DNA from: Meconema thalassinum
Taxonomy: Eukaryota; Arthropoda; Insecta; Orthoptera; Tettigoniidae
Length of the DNA stretch: 64,000 nt
Assembly (NCBI GenBank): GCA_946902985.2
Contig: OX336388.2
Coordinates: forward strand, 134,985,846-135,049,845
Direction of reading: 5' to 3'
Position 1 is the stretch's first letter, and every line of letters begins with the position of its first letter. Under the pieces are notes generated by a model, which made no database searches, was not told the DNA's origin, and saw nothing but the letters and a program-made list of their open reading frames with translations. Both the position numbers and the translations under genes were made by a program. This document shows, piece by piece, positions 10,145 to 22,278 of the stretch.

Positions 10145-11965
10145 AGTGTTATCCGATCACAGTCGACTCGATCCGTCGTTTTTGCACCGTCCAATGAAGC
10201 CTTTTTACACAGCCTTGACAAACGCTCATCAGACATGTGCTAAACCTATAATCACAGCCAGCTCGATCCGCCACTTTGCTCCTTTTTACACAGCCTTGAC
10301 AATCACTCACCAGACATATGCTAAACCTATAATCACAGCCAGCTCGATCCGCCACTTGCTCCTTTGTACACAGCCTTGACAATCACTCACCAGACATATG
10401 CTAAACCTATAATCACAGCCAACTCGATCCGCCACTTTGCTCCTTTTTACACAGCCTTGCCAATCGCTCACCAGACATATGCTAAACATATAATCACAAC
10501 CAGCTCGATCCGCCATTTTGCTCCTTTTTACACAGCCTTGCCAATCGCTCACCAGACATATCCTAAACCTATAATCACAGCCAGCTCGATCCGCCACTTT
10601 GCTCCTTTTTACACAGCCTTGACAAACGTTCATCAGACATGTGCTAAACCTATAATCACAGCCAGTTCGATCCGCCACTTTGCTCCTTTTTACACAGCCT
10701 TGACAATCGCTCACCAGACATATGCTAAACCTATAATTACAGCCAGCTCGATCCGCTATTTTGCTCCTTTTTACACAGCCTTGCCAATCGCTCACCAGAC
10801 ATATGCTAAACCTATAATCACAGCCAGCTCGATCCGCCACTTGCTCCTTTGTACACAGCCTTGACAATCACTCACCAGACATATCCTAAACCTATAATCA
10901 CAGCCAGCTCGATCCGCCACTTTGCTCCTTTTTACACAGCCTTGACAAACGTTCATCAGACATGTGCTAAACCTATAATCATAGCCAGTTCGATCCGCCA
11001 CTTTGCTCCTTTTTACACAGCCTTGACAATCATTCACCAGACATATGCTAAACCTATAATCGCAGACAGCTCGATCCGCCACTTTGCTCCTTTTTACAAA
11101 GCCTTGCCAATCGCTCACCAGATATATGCTAAACCTATAATTACAGCCAGCTCGATCCGCTATTTTGCTCCTTTTTACACAGCCTTGCCAATCGCTCACC
11201 AGACATATGCTAAACCTATAATCACAGCCAGCTCGAGCCACCATTTTGCTCCTTCTTACACAGCCTAGACAATCGCTCATCAGACATATGCTAAGCCTAT
11301 AATCACAGCTTGCTCGATCCTCCATTTTTGTCCTTTTTACACAGCCTTGCCAATCGCTCACCAGACATATGCTAAACCTACAATCACAGCCAGCTCAATC
11401 CGCCATTTTGCTCCTTTTTACACAGCATTGCCAATCACTCACCAGACATATGCTAAACCTATAATCACAGCCAGCTCGATCCACCATTTTGTTCCTGTTT
11501 ACACAGCCTAGACAATCGCTCACCAGACATATGCTAAACCTATAATCACAGCCAGCTCGATCCACCATTTTTCTCCTTTTTACACAGCCTAGACAATCGC
11601 TCACCAGTCATATGCTAAACCTATAATCACAGCCAGCTCGATCTGCCGCCTAACTCCGTTCTATGAAGCCTTGCCAATCGCTCACCAGATATATGCTAAA
11701 CCTATAATCACAGCCAGCTCGATCTGCCACTTTGTTTCTTTTTACACAGCCTTGACAATAGCTCATAAGACGCGTGCTAAAGCTATAATCACAGGCAACT
11801 CGATCCGCCGCTATGTCCAGCCTCGACAATAGCTCATGAAACGCGTGCTAAAGCTATAATCACAGCCAACTCGATCTGCCACTTGACCCATCCTTGGCAA
11901 TCCCTCATTATACACGCATTAAAGCTACAGTCACAACCAATTGACAATCACTCACCTGATATTAG
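10145..11965. repeat. 81-bp tandem satellite array, about 22 units
   Basis: The unit is 80-82 bp (for example CAGCCTTGAC at 10209, 10291, 10371 and 10452). Units near the middle are highly similar and those at both ends are degenerate. Because 81 is divisible by three and the unit has few stops, long open frames run through it on both strands with a 27-residue period; I read these as by-products. It starts only about 30 bases after the exon A donor site, so it is probably an intronic minisatellite. Confidence 0.95.
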
Positions 11966-12346
11966 AATTTAAAAGGTTCATTCTGGTTCCGTATTGATAA
12001 ACTAATTAGTATAAATAGGTTATAAGTTCCGCCTGATCAATACTTTTATTAAAAAAGATCACTGTGTGGTCATTAATGGGACATGTTTCGAGGCCTAAAT
12101 AATAGTTTTGGCCCCTTCATCATCCGATATGACAGAACGAGATACAATTTAACCTCTTGCTATTTGCCAATATAACAAGTTTGGTTATTAATCGTTGCTC
12201 TAACAAGACGAATTAGAGGCCAATCTCTGCCATGGCAAGTCTTGAAGTTATGCACTTCGAAAGCTTTATATTGGGCAAGATATGATTTCAGCGCAGTGAC
12301 TTCATTGGTTTTATTTTATTTATATTGCTGGTGAAGTATTGAGGAA
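11966..12346 (-). mobile_element. Penelope-like end fragment with hammerhead-like motif (minus orientation)
   Basis: Bases about 12005-12165 are the reverse complement of 25925-26085, with roughly 90% agreement by eye. On the minus strand they contain a stem GGGGCC/GGCCTC followed by GAAAC, but the core CTGATGA is changed to ATGATGA. Bases 12166-12346 have no match in the window. Together with the copy at 25925 this forms the outer flanks of the palindromic element. Confidence 0.6.
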
Positions 12347-12823
12347 TTACTGTCGACCAAAGTATTATGTGTACTCGAGTTTGAAGGTTGGTTTTGAAGT
12401 AACCAATAGACCTACATAAAATCCAATAACATCATCATTTTCGTCTTTCTATTTTACGTTAGTTCATGTAGGTTTGGAATTTTTAATTTGTATTTTAATA
12501 TTTTTTGTCGCAGTTGGAACACAAAAGGTGCACGTTTTTAAGCGTGTTTCAACCATGCGTCACATTTAAGAATTATTATCTCTAAAACCCGTCATCAGAT
12601 CGAATCCAAATTTTAACACAATATACAGCAGAATGTTGTATAACTGGTTTATTAATTTCAACATTTTGCGTGTCCAAGAAAAAAAGTTGTTATAATTTTT
12701 GTAAGGTAACTTTTCTCGGCTCGAGGTGGTTAGAAAATGTAGTTCTTGGACGCGATGTAATCCTTATACATCAAAAAGTTATGCTCTATGACTGTGAAAT
12801 ATGTAAATTAACTCACTTATTAT

Positions 12824-15531
12824 TGAACCCTTCAGAATAGCAGTGTTTTATGCAAGAATCTTGATCAAGGGGTCGCGCTCAGTTCATAGTGTGATGTTTA
12901 CGTCCGCCAAACAACATGCTTTACTGAGGCAAGGGTCATAGGATAAAAACTGTAATTAAGAAAGTAAGGAGACAAGACGTAAGATAATAACAAGATTTAA
13001 TAACTAATTGTGCATAAAAGAAAATAAACAAACAATAATAAAAAAATATCCTCCCTGAATTTTTCCCTGACAGGAATATCTAACACTTTGAGGAGTCAGA
13101 TGGATCTCCCCCTTTATAATAAAATTGTGGATCCAAGTTCCACTACCTTGCATTTGAGTTTTATGTGCGCGTGATGACTAACTACGAGAAAATGAGTACT
13201 TGGATGACCGTTCGTTTACAACGGGTTAACAGCCACGGTGCTCACGAACAATCATCACGTAAATCAACGTTTATGGATATGGGCATGACATTAATAAAAA
13301 CCCTTAAAAACTCTAATGCTGATACACACTACAAATCTATTATTTACAGGAATCTCTCTGAGATCCTCATTAGCGCGAAGACGCACTTAACAACATGAGC
13401 TACCAACTGGCCAATTGCTCAATACACACCAGGAAAGACAGCATTGCACGTGACTCACGGGTCACAGAAATGAAAATAAACCTGGAATAAACCAACAACA
13501 ACAAAAGCCTGACCGGCTAAGATTACTTTATATGAACGAAACTGCATGTTAAGGTAACGCTTCGGAGATTATCGTGATTCGTAGGCAACTCCCATTTATT
13601 TCAACAATTCTTTTACCATTGATCAGTTCTTATCTGTAATTCAAGTAATTAGAGAGCCAGCGAGCACTCCTCACTAATGACCATGCTTTGCACGTTCAGA
13701 CAGCCTTGTGAAACATCTCCCCCCTTTCCTCAAATACTTGTCGTGTCCCAGTCCAGTGTATATAAATAGCTGACCAGCTGTTCCGTTACCTCACGGAATC
13801 AACAGCAACAAAAATCTCATCCAACTCAACATATGGTCAGACATAATCACATATCCACAATTGCCCTCGCAAGGATACATTATGGACCGGGTACCAAGCT
13901 GACAGAAATCAGTCTCAGCTGAAATTCCCGCTTGTAATACCACAAAAATACACACATACACACATCTGGGACCGACATGACGCTTTTCACACAGGTCTGC
14001 TGAATAGGTGCTCACAAACATTAAACACAATATTTAAAACCTACGATAGAGCTGATTACTCTTCGTCACAAATTACATTGCTCCAATCGGCAATAGTCAC
14101 ACTGAATCTGATCAATAATAAATCTTAAACAATTTTAATTACCCTCCAATCTACTGTATAATTACATTAATTCAGTCCTACTTCTGAAACACAACAGATC
14201 TCCGAGAGACGTTTTTAACCGCATTGCGTAACATATGCAAACACGGCCGTTTACATAGCTACGTTAGTTAACACAATACAAAAACAAGAACCTTCCACTA
14301 ACTACATTCGTGCGAGCTGCTTCCATACAAAAGTGTGTCAGACCAAACTAAGTATACTACGTTAATCACACAAGCAATGTATTTACAAAAATATGTCCCA
14401 TAAACCATAAGTTAATTTATCAAATAATAAAGAATATTATTTTGTACTCATCTCTCTTGTAGTCACCCGTCAAAGAACGTCTGCTGCCATTTCACAACTG
14501 AATGGTTCTATCTCATCTCAGCCATCTGGACGGAGTGTTGAGAATTCCAAACTTCCTCTGTAGTCGTCGGTGTCATCTCTGGCGCTGCTTCAAAAATTAG
14601 ATTATTATACACTTGATATCTGACTACTAAATTCGCTGTTCAGGTACTACTTTCCCTGTCACAGTTCGTTGGCGAATTATCGACGATACTGCCCCTACAA
14701 TATAGTACTGTGACTATCTATCACTGAATTTAACACTTTACAATAACAACCTGTGTCCACGACACACAAAATAGAAGTCGTTCTGTCCGCAGACGAACAG
14801 TAATAAAACGACTACGCCCGTAGACGCACAGAATAATAATCTACGTCCTCAGACGAACAGAATAGAAGTCAATGTATTGGCTCTTCATGCCACTTATAAA
14901 AGAACTGGCCCTAGGTCTCGATGGGGGGGGGGGAATTTATGTAAAAATTTCACGAAATAATTGTGGTACAGGCATGAAATAAATATCACTGAACTCGTAA
15001 CATTGCACAGGTCAAGAATATGCTCATTAATCCTAGAATCGATCGTAGAGATTTTGTCTAGGCGATTTCCCACGTGAATGCTAGCCGAGCGTACCCACGC
15101 TAGACCTGCCGCGTTAACTAGGCATTCTTCTCTCGTTGGTCCTAACATTTTCTGTAATTTGGCGGTTCATAGCAGATCTTGGCGTCGTAGGAGTGTCCAG
15201 CCTGCTCATCAGCCACTCACATTACTGCATCATATTTCTTCTAGGCGCGAATATCACAATGAACATACCAGCATCATGTCTCACTGCGCGTCGCTTCTAT
15301 TTGAGGCGGCCCACACCTGTCCTTTCTGACACATCGCTATGCTATTTCCTTTCACAGCTAAAGTATTTAGCCTATTGTCAACCTGCTTCAGGTATGTCCC
15401 CGCTGTCTGCAACCAATGCTTGAAATTTCCTCATCTCCGTCTGGCTACTTTCATGATGCTGGTTGAAATATTTATTAATTTGAAGAAATAAAACATAGAA
15501 TCATTTATCCAACAGAGGATAAAAGGGTTCA
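12824..15531 (-). repeat. Gypsy 3' LTR (2708 bp)
   Basis: Downstream LTR in coding orientation. It is unusually long for insect Gypsy elements, which mostly have LTRs of a few hundred bases. Small open frames in it (for example 13165-13398 on +) recur only because the LTR is duplicated. The poly-G tract near 14923-14933 has 11 G. Confidence 0.95.
13113..13118 (-). promoter_or_regulatory. Candidate LTR TATA box
   Basis: TATAAA on the minus strand, followed by GGGGGAGATCC. This leaves about 290 bases to the LTR end, a reasonable R-U5 length. Two TATA-like motifs on the opposite strand (near 13761 and 14896) are noted but would be antisense to the element. Confidence 0.4.
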
Positions 15532-15534
15532 CAA

Positions 15535-15544
15535 CTCTCCCACT
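15535..15544 (-). promoter_or_regulatory. Gypsy polypurine tract
   Basis: On the minus strand the bases just before the 3' LTR read GAGTGGGAGAG with a short TTG spacer, fitting a plus-strand primer by position and composition. Confidence 0.6.
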
Positions 15545-15861
15545 CACAAAATTTCGAACTTAGGAATAAAGTCGACAATTTTTAAAAGACTTCCGTAGGC
15601 CAAATTGTTTTATTTCAGAATCACCCCTTTTCTATTACTGGTCTAGTCGATCCTGTCTTGAATGGCATTTACTCGTTTTCATTTCCTGCTCGTATCTCCC
15701 CTCTCAGTCTGCTGCATGACGCTCTGGTGCCTGAGGCAACACTCTGCTCGTCTCGTTAATGTTTGTCAACAACCACTCTACTTCCTCGTTTACGTGCCGT
15801 ACTCAACTGCTCCTCGTGCACTTTTTTGATATTATGACGTCCATATATTCAAACTGCATCA

Positions 15862-18800
15862 TTAATTTTGGCGCTCCCATGGCTCACTTCGACGATACTT
15901 TTTTAGGTTGGCAGCGTTGTAGACTGACATTGTTCCTGTACTCAACTCTTTCACTCTGTAAGCATTGTTTCCAAGGTTTCTTACGATAGAATAGGGTCCT
16001 ATGAACTTTTCGCAGAATTTACTGAAGATTTTCTTCTCCGGGTCCGATGTAGCGGGTCGTTTCACCAAAACGAGCTGGTTGATTTCAAGATCCCTGTGAA
16101 ACCTCTTATTTCTCAATCGCCGTAATCTGCGGTCTGCTTGTTTTCTCATGTAGGCTCTCGTCCTCTCAATTCACAAGTCAGGTGCTATCATTGGATCTTG
16201 TGGACAGTTAATGATGCTTTTCCACGTTCTTACTGGATACTCGTTCTTGTGTAGGACCATAGGGATCTGTCCTGTTGACTCGTGCCTGGTAGAATTCATG
16301 CATGTCTCTACATCCTTAATTTTATCGACCCATTTGTGGTGTTCGTTCGGAATGAAGATCCTCAAATATGAAGTTACACATTTAATTGCTCTTTCACTTG
16401 GATTTGCTTGAGCATGTCGGATACTGCTTAAAACGTGTTTTATACCCATATCTTCCATACCTTTCTTGAATTCGGCGCTTGTGAAATAACTGCCATGGTC
16501 TGATAATATAAACTCTGGTTTTCCAAGGATTGGAATAACTCTATTTCGAATGCGACTGAGTACTTGCTTCGATGTCGTTTTCTGAATAGGGCATAGTACT
16601 ACAAATTTAGAAAATACATCAATGCACACTAGCAAATGACGGCAACCTCGCCTTCCCTTCGGAATTGGACCGAAACAGTCGAGTGCCAGTAGCTCACAAG
16701 GTTTCTGAGGTAGCAATGGTCTGGGATACTGCCTCATTAAGTAATTATTGGGCTTTGTCCTCTGACACGGATCACAAGTTGTAATGACGTCACATATAGT
16801 TGTTCTCATACGTGGCCATGTAAATGTCTCTCCTATCGTCGCTTCGCACTTATCTACGCCCACATGACCGTAACTTTCGTGCGTATGCCATGTCAATCCT
16901 CGTTGTAACGATGCAGGTACTAATATGCGTAACTAGGTGTGGTCATTATCTACCCATTTGTGCAGCAAATTGTTGACATAAACATATCTTCCTTCTTTGG
17001 CTTTCGCTTCTCGAAATGCAGGTGTTCCTGTAGGTAGTTGCTTTCTGAAGTATTGAATTAAAAGCATCATCCATGGTTCCGCTTCCTGTTCTCGCTGTAT
17101 CTCACGTAACTCCTCCAAGAATTCTCGGTCCTTCGGTGTTAACTCCAAGTGTTGTACCATCGCTGTTTCTTCATTATCAGGCTCTGGGTTCCTGCTGAGT
17201 GCATCCGGTATCACGTTCATCTTCCCTGGGCAATGTTCAATCTCAATGCTGAACTGCTGAATATATATAGACCAACGTGTCACACGTTCGCTTGCCATCG
17301 ACGTCTTAAACAAGAATGTTAGTGCCTTGTTGTCGGTCCTGACAACAATAGGGTAGCCGTAAATTATTCGCTTCCATTGTTGTGACGCATGAAGTATGGC
17401 CAACCGTTCTAGTTCCGTTACCGTATAATTGCGCTCGTGCTTACGCAATTTTCGGCTGACAAATGCCAAATATGTTTTGTGCTGCAGGTTAGCTGGATCC
17501 TCTTGGTAAAGCATAGCACCTATACCAATTAGTGAAGCATCCGCTTGGATTATAAATTTGTGCTTGAAATCTGGATATCCTAATTTAATGCAGTTTTCCA
17601 ATAGCTGCTTTGTTGCTTGGAATGCCTTCTCACACTCCGCATTCCATAACCATTTATTATTTTTCTTTAGCATTTCCTGCATGGGAGCTACAGTCTCCGT
17701 GTAACCTGGACAGTTTTCCTTAAAGAATCCCGTTACGCCTAAGAAAGCCCGAATGTGCTTGACTCTCGTTGGTGTAGGGAAATTCTTTATCGCTTCGATC
17801 TTAGCTGGGTTTGGTTTCACTCCCTCCTTGTCAATGACGTGACCCAAATATAAGATCTCGCTCTTGAAGAAATGCGATTTCTTCAGATTTACTTTGAAAT
17901 TAGATGCATTCAGGTTGCCTAATACTTTATCTAAATTTTCCATGTGAGTTTCAATGTTGTCGGATGCCAGCAAAATGTCATCAATGTAGCGTACCGTCAT
18001 CTCCTTAACTTCCTCGGTTAAATTCCGGTCCAGGGCTCGGATTAAAGCACAGCCCGCTGTTTTGACTCCAAAGGGCATTCGAACGAAGCAAAACGTCTGG
18101 TTATCGAATAAGAAGCCAGTTAGAAGCTGTGACTTCTCATCCAATTCAATATGGTGGAACGAACTCGTCAGATCGACAGATGAATAAATGCTCTTGTTTT
18201 TAAAGCCTTTTAGTACATCTCTTATGATTGGCGCTCTGTCATACTCAGGAAAAATGAGTCTTGTGTTGAGATTTCTGGCATCTAAACAAAGTCTAATAGA
18301 TCCATTTGGTTTTGTGACTGCCAAAATCGCATTTAGATAAGGTGTCGGTGTCTTCCTTATCACTCCAGCTTGTAACATCTCATCTATAATGACCTCAACT
18401 TGACCACGATATTTTTCAGGAATTGGGTATAATCTGCTTTTGAAAGGTGACCAGTCCTCGACTTGCATAGAATATTTAAAATTTAATATTTTTCCAGGTA
18501 CTGTATCAAATACTGTTTTGTGCTTCCTTAATATCTCTTCCAACTGTTTTCTGTGTTCACCCCCAAGTTGAATGTCATTGAGCCGCTCCTGTAGTAACTC
18601 TTCAAATTGTGCATCACTGTTATCTCCTTCTGTTAATAAAGACCATATCTCCTGGGATTCACTCTCCTCATCTAGTTCCACAACAGCTCCTTCTATGATG
18701 TTACCTTATGCCTTTCGTACCTCCTCTTCCGTCTCTTCCGATATTGCTTCCAATGCCCAAGAATTTACATCTCTTCCGGTAGTGATTTCATCCATATGCA

Positions 18801-19842
18801 ATCCCACATTTTTCAGCTGATCATACTCTCTAAAACTGACAGTATTCTTGTGCAAATCTATCACTGCTTGATAGTCACAAATAAAATTTGCACCAAGAAT
18901 TATATTGAAATTCATCTTTGCCATGATAATGAACGTTTGCCCAAAAGTGTGTTCCAATATGTTCAGCTCTAAGTATGCCTGACGTTTACAAGTGACGGTG
19001 CGTTCAGGAATAACACCCCTCACTTTGAGCTGTGGTACCAGAATTACAGGAATATTCTGAGTCCGTCCCAACTCTCGAACCAAGGCCTCCGATACCAGAC
19101 TGATCTGTGACCCCGTATCCAATAAACATCTTATATTAATTCCACCAATCCTTGCGTAAATAATGGGTAACTGCCTAATTTCATCGTTCCGTGGTTTCAC
19201 CGTCTCCTCCAGGCAGTCTTCTGGCAAAGCAATCCATTCTTGTATGTTCGCTACTATCCATCCATCTTCAACTTCCGACTGTTGTGTTTGTAGCCTGTCT
19301 CCTTTATCCAAATTTAACATTTTTTTTTTAGCTCCATTGCGACTCCCATCATCCTTCTGTCGCTCATGTCCTTGATATCCCTGTTGTCTCAGTAGACTTC
19401 CAGCTTCCTCAGTATGTGTATCAGGATTCTTCATGTTCCCAATGGCCTTTTCCCATCTTCCTATCTCTCCACCTTGACTAGCGTGTAACTCCTCTAAGTA
19501 ATTTTGCGATTGAGCGTGCCTATCATCCCAGTCATCTCGATAGTTACGTGGCTCTCCTTGATTTTGATCTCTTCTTCCTTTCCATCGTTCATTGGCATTG
19601 TAATCACCGTATCTTCCATAAGGCCTGTCATTCCTTCGATTTTCACGCCATTGCTGATATCCTCTCTGTTGGTATCTATTGTTACCTTGGTATGACCTAT
19701 TGTTGTAATGATTTTCGTTACGCTGATATGGTCTGTTTTCTCCTTCTTCCTGGTGTCGCCTAGGTGTGGAAGTGCTTGTGTTAGTGCCCTGCGTTTTGGT
19801 GTTTGCCTGTTTTGGTTTGACGACCTCTGTTATTACCCTTGA
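15862..19842 (-). pseudogene. Gypsy Pol (protease, RT, RNase H, integrase) with three nonsense codons
   Basis: One frame is used throughout. It is open from 19842, overlaps the end of gag by about 60 bases and lies in the +1 frame relative to gag. In order: an Arg/Gln/Asn-rich linker; an aspartic protease (CLLDTGSQISLVS) near 19100; RT with YIDDILL near 17980; RNase H (QADAS, TELERLA, RTDNKAL); integrase with an HHCC zinc arm (HTHESYGH, CDPCQ) and core D, D, E in LLALDCFGP, ILSDHGSYF and ANPSERAI; and a C-terminal region. In-frame stops occur at 18703-18705 (TAA), 16933-16935 (TAG) and 16171-16173 (TGA). Otherwise the domains keep their catalytic residues. In an intact element Pol is made as Gag-Pol fusion and copies and integrates the RNA. 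Confidence 0.9.
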
Positions 19843-21658
19843 CTAACTCCAGCTGTCTTCCTCCCCTATAATGACTATGAGATGTAGTCTCACCTATTTG
19901 CCGTAGTATCTGCTCTGCATGTAGGGCCGTACTAACGTTCGCTGCGACTAGTACTTGTTGTACGTTTACTGGCATTTGTCTCGCTATAGTCATTACCAGA
20001 TCTGCTTCATTTAATGGGTAATCAAGGTCACGAAATTTTAACATTTGCATGTTAAAGAAATCTGAGTATTTTGTTTGCTGGGTGGTTTGGTACTTCCTAG
20101 AGTAAAGCTCCATCCTTAGACTCTGTTGTGTTGCGGGCGACCAGTATTTGCGCAGAAACGCTAAGTTGAAATCTGACATGTTTCCAAATGTATATTTGAA
20201 GCTTAAAAACCATGTGAGGACATTTCCCGATAAAAATCTCTCCATCATCCTTAATCTTCGTGCTTCAGGTACCCCAGTGTCATTGAAATGGTCTTCCATC
20301 TCTTTGATAAAGGCTTTAGGTGTCACCCCTGAATTTTCCGTGTATTTCTGCGGTTTGTAGTCATTTGAGCGAATTACTTGAATAAGTTGTGTGGCCTGAT
20401 GACCGTCTTGTGGTGTCGAGCTCCTATCGACATTCTTACGAAATCCTTCCGTGTTTGTTGTTAATGGGCTGTCTGCCTGAGTCTGACTTCCTGCTGTGCT
20501 GGACTCTGGACTATTTGAGTTATCCGGCTTGTCTTTCACTGTTCCCGTTCTAAATATAGATGATTGTTCTAATGAGCGGAGTTCGGCTTTAATGATCCTA
20601 TCCGTCTGCTCTTTAAGTTTATTTTTCACCTCTTGCTCCAAAGCTTGAATACGCGTGTGATTTTCGCCTACTGTTTTTAGAATGGTGGATCTTTCCTCTT
20701 TAGAATCAATATTCATTTTCTTCCAATCTTTCCTTATTTGTTCTTTAATCGTGCTTACTTGCCCTTCGATCTGGCTTTTAGTGTCATCCTGATTACTTTC
20801 TATCTGGCTCAGCCTTTCGTCTAATGTACTCTTAAATTGCTCTTGCTCCGATTTTAGGCTTTCCCATTGTTCCGCTGATTTTATCTCGAGACGGTCCATA
20901 TCTTTAATTATGCCGGATATGTTTTCATCTACTGCTGATAATTGTTGTTGAATGACCCTGCCGCTTTTCTCCATCTCCTTAAATCGTCCTTCCAATTTAT
21001 CCTGAGCTATTTTGACCTCGCTTGTATTCATTGTGCATGCTATTTCAATTTGTTCTAATTTAGCCAACACCGTTTCATCCAGAATGCTAAGTTTTTGATC
21101 AAAAATATCTTCCATTTTTTTAATCTGCTCTAATTGTTTCTCATTATTCTTGCTAACATCTAGGGCCAGTAATACCATCTGTTGATTAGTGTGATCTTTC
21201 ATTTCTGCGGTTAACGAAGCTAATTGGTTCGTGTTTTTAATATTTTGCGCCTCTAACTGCGAATTGATAGTGTCATTAATTTCACTCTTTAATAACCTAG
21301 CTTGTTCCGCCTGATATTCATTTTGTTCAATTCTACTGTTATTTAATTGTGTCCGCAATTGTTCACTTTGTTCAGATAATTTGTTTATAGACTCACTTTG
21401 TTCTAGCCTACTATTGTTTAATTGTGTCCGCAATGATTCACTTTGTTCTAACAGTTTAGTATTTAGCGATTCACTTTGTTCTGACAGTTTCGTTTTTAGC
21501 GATTCACTCTGCTCAGATAATTTGTTTATAGACTCACTTTGTTCTAACAGTTTAGTATTTAGCGATTCACTTTGTTCTGACAGTTTAGTATTTAACAATT
21601 CCTGTGTTCTCCTCGCCGCACTCTCAATGATCTCCTGGATCTGCTCCACCGTTGCCAT
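19781..21658 (-). CDS. Gypsy Gag protein
   Basis: About 625 residues if the start is the ATG at 21658 (MATVEQIQEI); the open frame continues upstream to 21754. The N-terminal half is predicted coiled coil, with an internal SEQSES(L/I)N-type repeat of about 11 residues copied at least six times near residues 20-100. The C-terminal part (about 460-600) matches the retrotransposon Gag/capsid domain (TWFLSFKYTFG, FNLAFLRKYWSP). No CCHC zinc knuckle is present; the basic, Arg/Gln-rich linker at the start of Pol may bind nucleic acid instead. It ends at a stop at 19781 while Pol continues in the +1 frame. Confidence 0.85.
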   Translation of the reverse strand: MATVEQIQEIIESAARRTQELLNTKLSEQSESLNTKLLEQSESINKLSEQSESLKTKLSEQSESLNTKLLEQSESLRTQLNNSRLEQSESINKLSEQSEQLRTQLNNSRIEQNEYQAEQARLLKSEINDTINSQLEAQNIKNTNQLASLTAEMKDHTNQQMVLLALDVSKNNEKQLEQIKKMEDIFDQKLSILDETVLAKLEQIEIACTMNTSEVKIAQDKLEGRFKEMEKSGRVIQQQLSAVDENISGIIKDMDRLEIKSAEQWESLKSEQEQFKSTLDERLSQIESNQDDTKSQIEGQVSTIKEQIRKDWKKMNIDSKEERSTILKTVGENHTRIQALEQEVKNKLKEQTDRIIKAELRSLEQSSIFRTGTVKDKPDNSNSPESSTAGSQTQADSPLTTNTEGFRKNVDRSSTPQDGHQATQLIQVIRSNDYKPQKYTENSGVTPKAFIKEMEDHFNDTGVPEARRLRMMERFLSGNVLTWFLSFKYTFGNMSDFNLAFLRKYWSPATQQSLRMELYSRKYQTTQQTKYSDFFNMQMLKFRDLDYPLNEADLVMTIARQMPVNVQQVLVAANVSTALHAEQILRQIGETTSHSHYRGGRQLELVKGNNRGRQTKTGKHQNAGH

Positions 21659-22250
21659 ATTACACACTTTATATGAGACATTAGGGAAATGGCATAAAGC
21701 AATGCCCTTTGACACACACATAAAATCCAATGCACATTTACTTTCTTTATCCAACTCAGTTCATTTATTTTTATTTTACTCCCACTAGTCAATTGCATCT
21801 TTGAGTGGTTCTAGTTTTACTCAATTTAATTTTAAACCCAAGCACATATTTAGTCATTAAATTGTTATCCTGATCTGATATTAACACTGACTAATTAACA
21901 AAGTATTAATTGTCATTTTAGGCTACAGCCTCCTAATATTTCCATGAGTTTGACTTTCTAAGCAAATCTAGTTTTAATTTTAACATTGGGCGCCCGGTAT
22001 CACATATTAATTTACTCTAATTTAAAAGACAAAAACGTGAACCGTATTTTACTTTGCAAACTCCTGATTTTAATTTATTTTTTCACACATTTGGCGGTAT
22101 CCACTTCGCCTCGCTAATGTCTAATAAAATATCACTTCCCGGTGATTAAATACTGTCATATCTGCCTGCACTTGCGGCATGTCAGTTTTACTCAAATACG
22201 CCACTATTGACATGTGTAATCTCCGCCGTTACACCACAGTAAATGTCCCC

Positions 22251-22266
22251 ACGCTTGGCCGCGCCA
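22251..22266 (-). promoter_or_regulatory. Candidate Gypsy primer-binding site
   Basis: Twelve bases after the 5' LTR the minus strand reads TGGCGCGGCCAAGCGT, beginning with the TGG expected opposite a tRNA CCA end. The tRNA was not identified. Confidence 0.45.
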
Positions 22267-22278
22267 GTTTTATCCCTA

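Noticed and set aside
10149..11604. Long open frames on both strands in the satellite (for example 10307-10867 minus, 10364-10864 plus)
   Set aside because: They follow the 81-bp repeat period exactly and exist on both strands, so they are by-products of a stop-poor unit.
10145..11965. CRISPR array
   Set aside because: The repeats are contiguous without unique spacers and the genome is eukaryotic.
21988..22002. TTGGGCGCCCGG as the Gypsy primer-binding site
   Set aside because: It lies nearly 280 bases from the 5' LTR; the site must be next to it.
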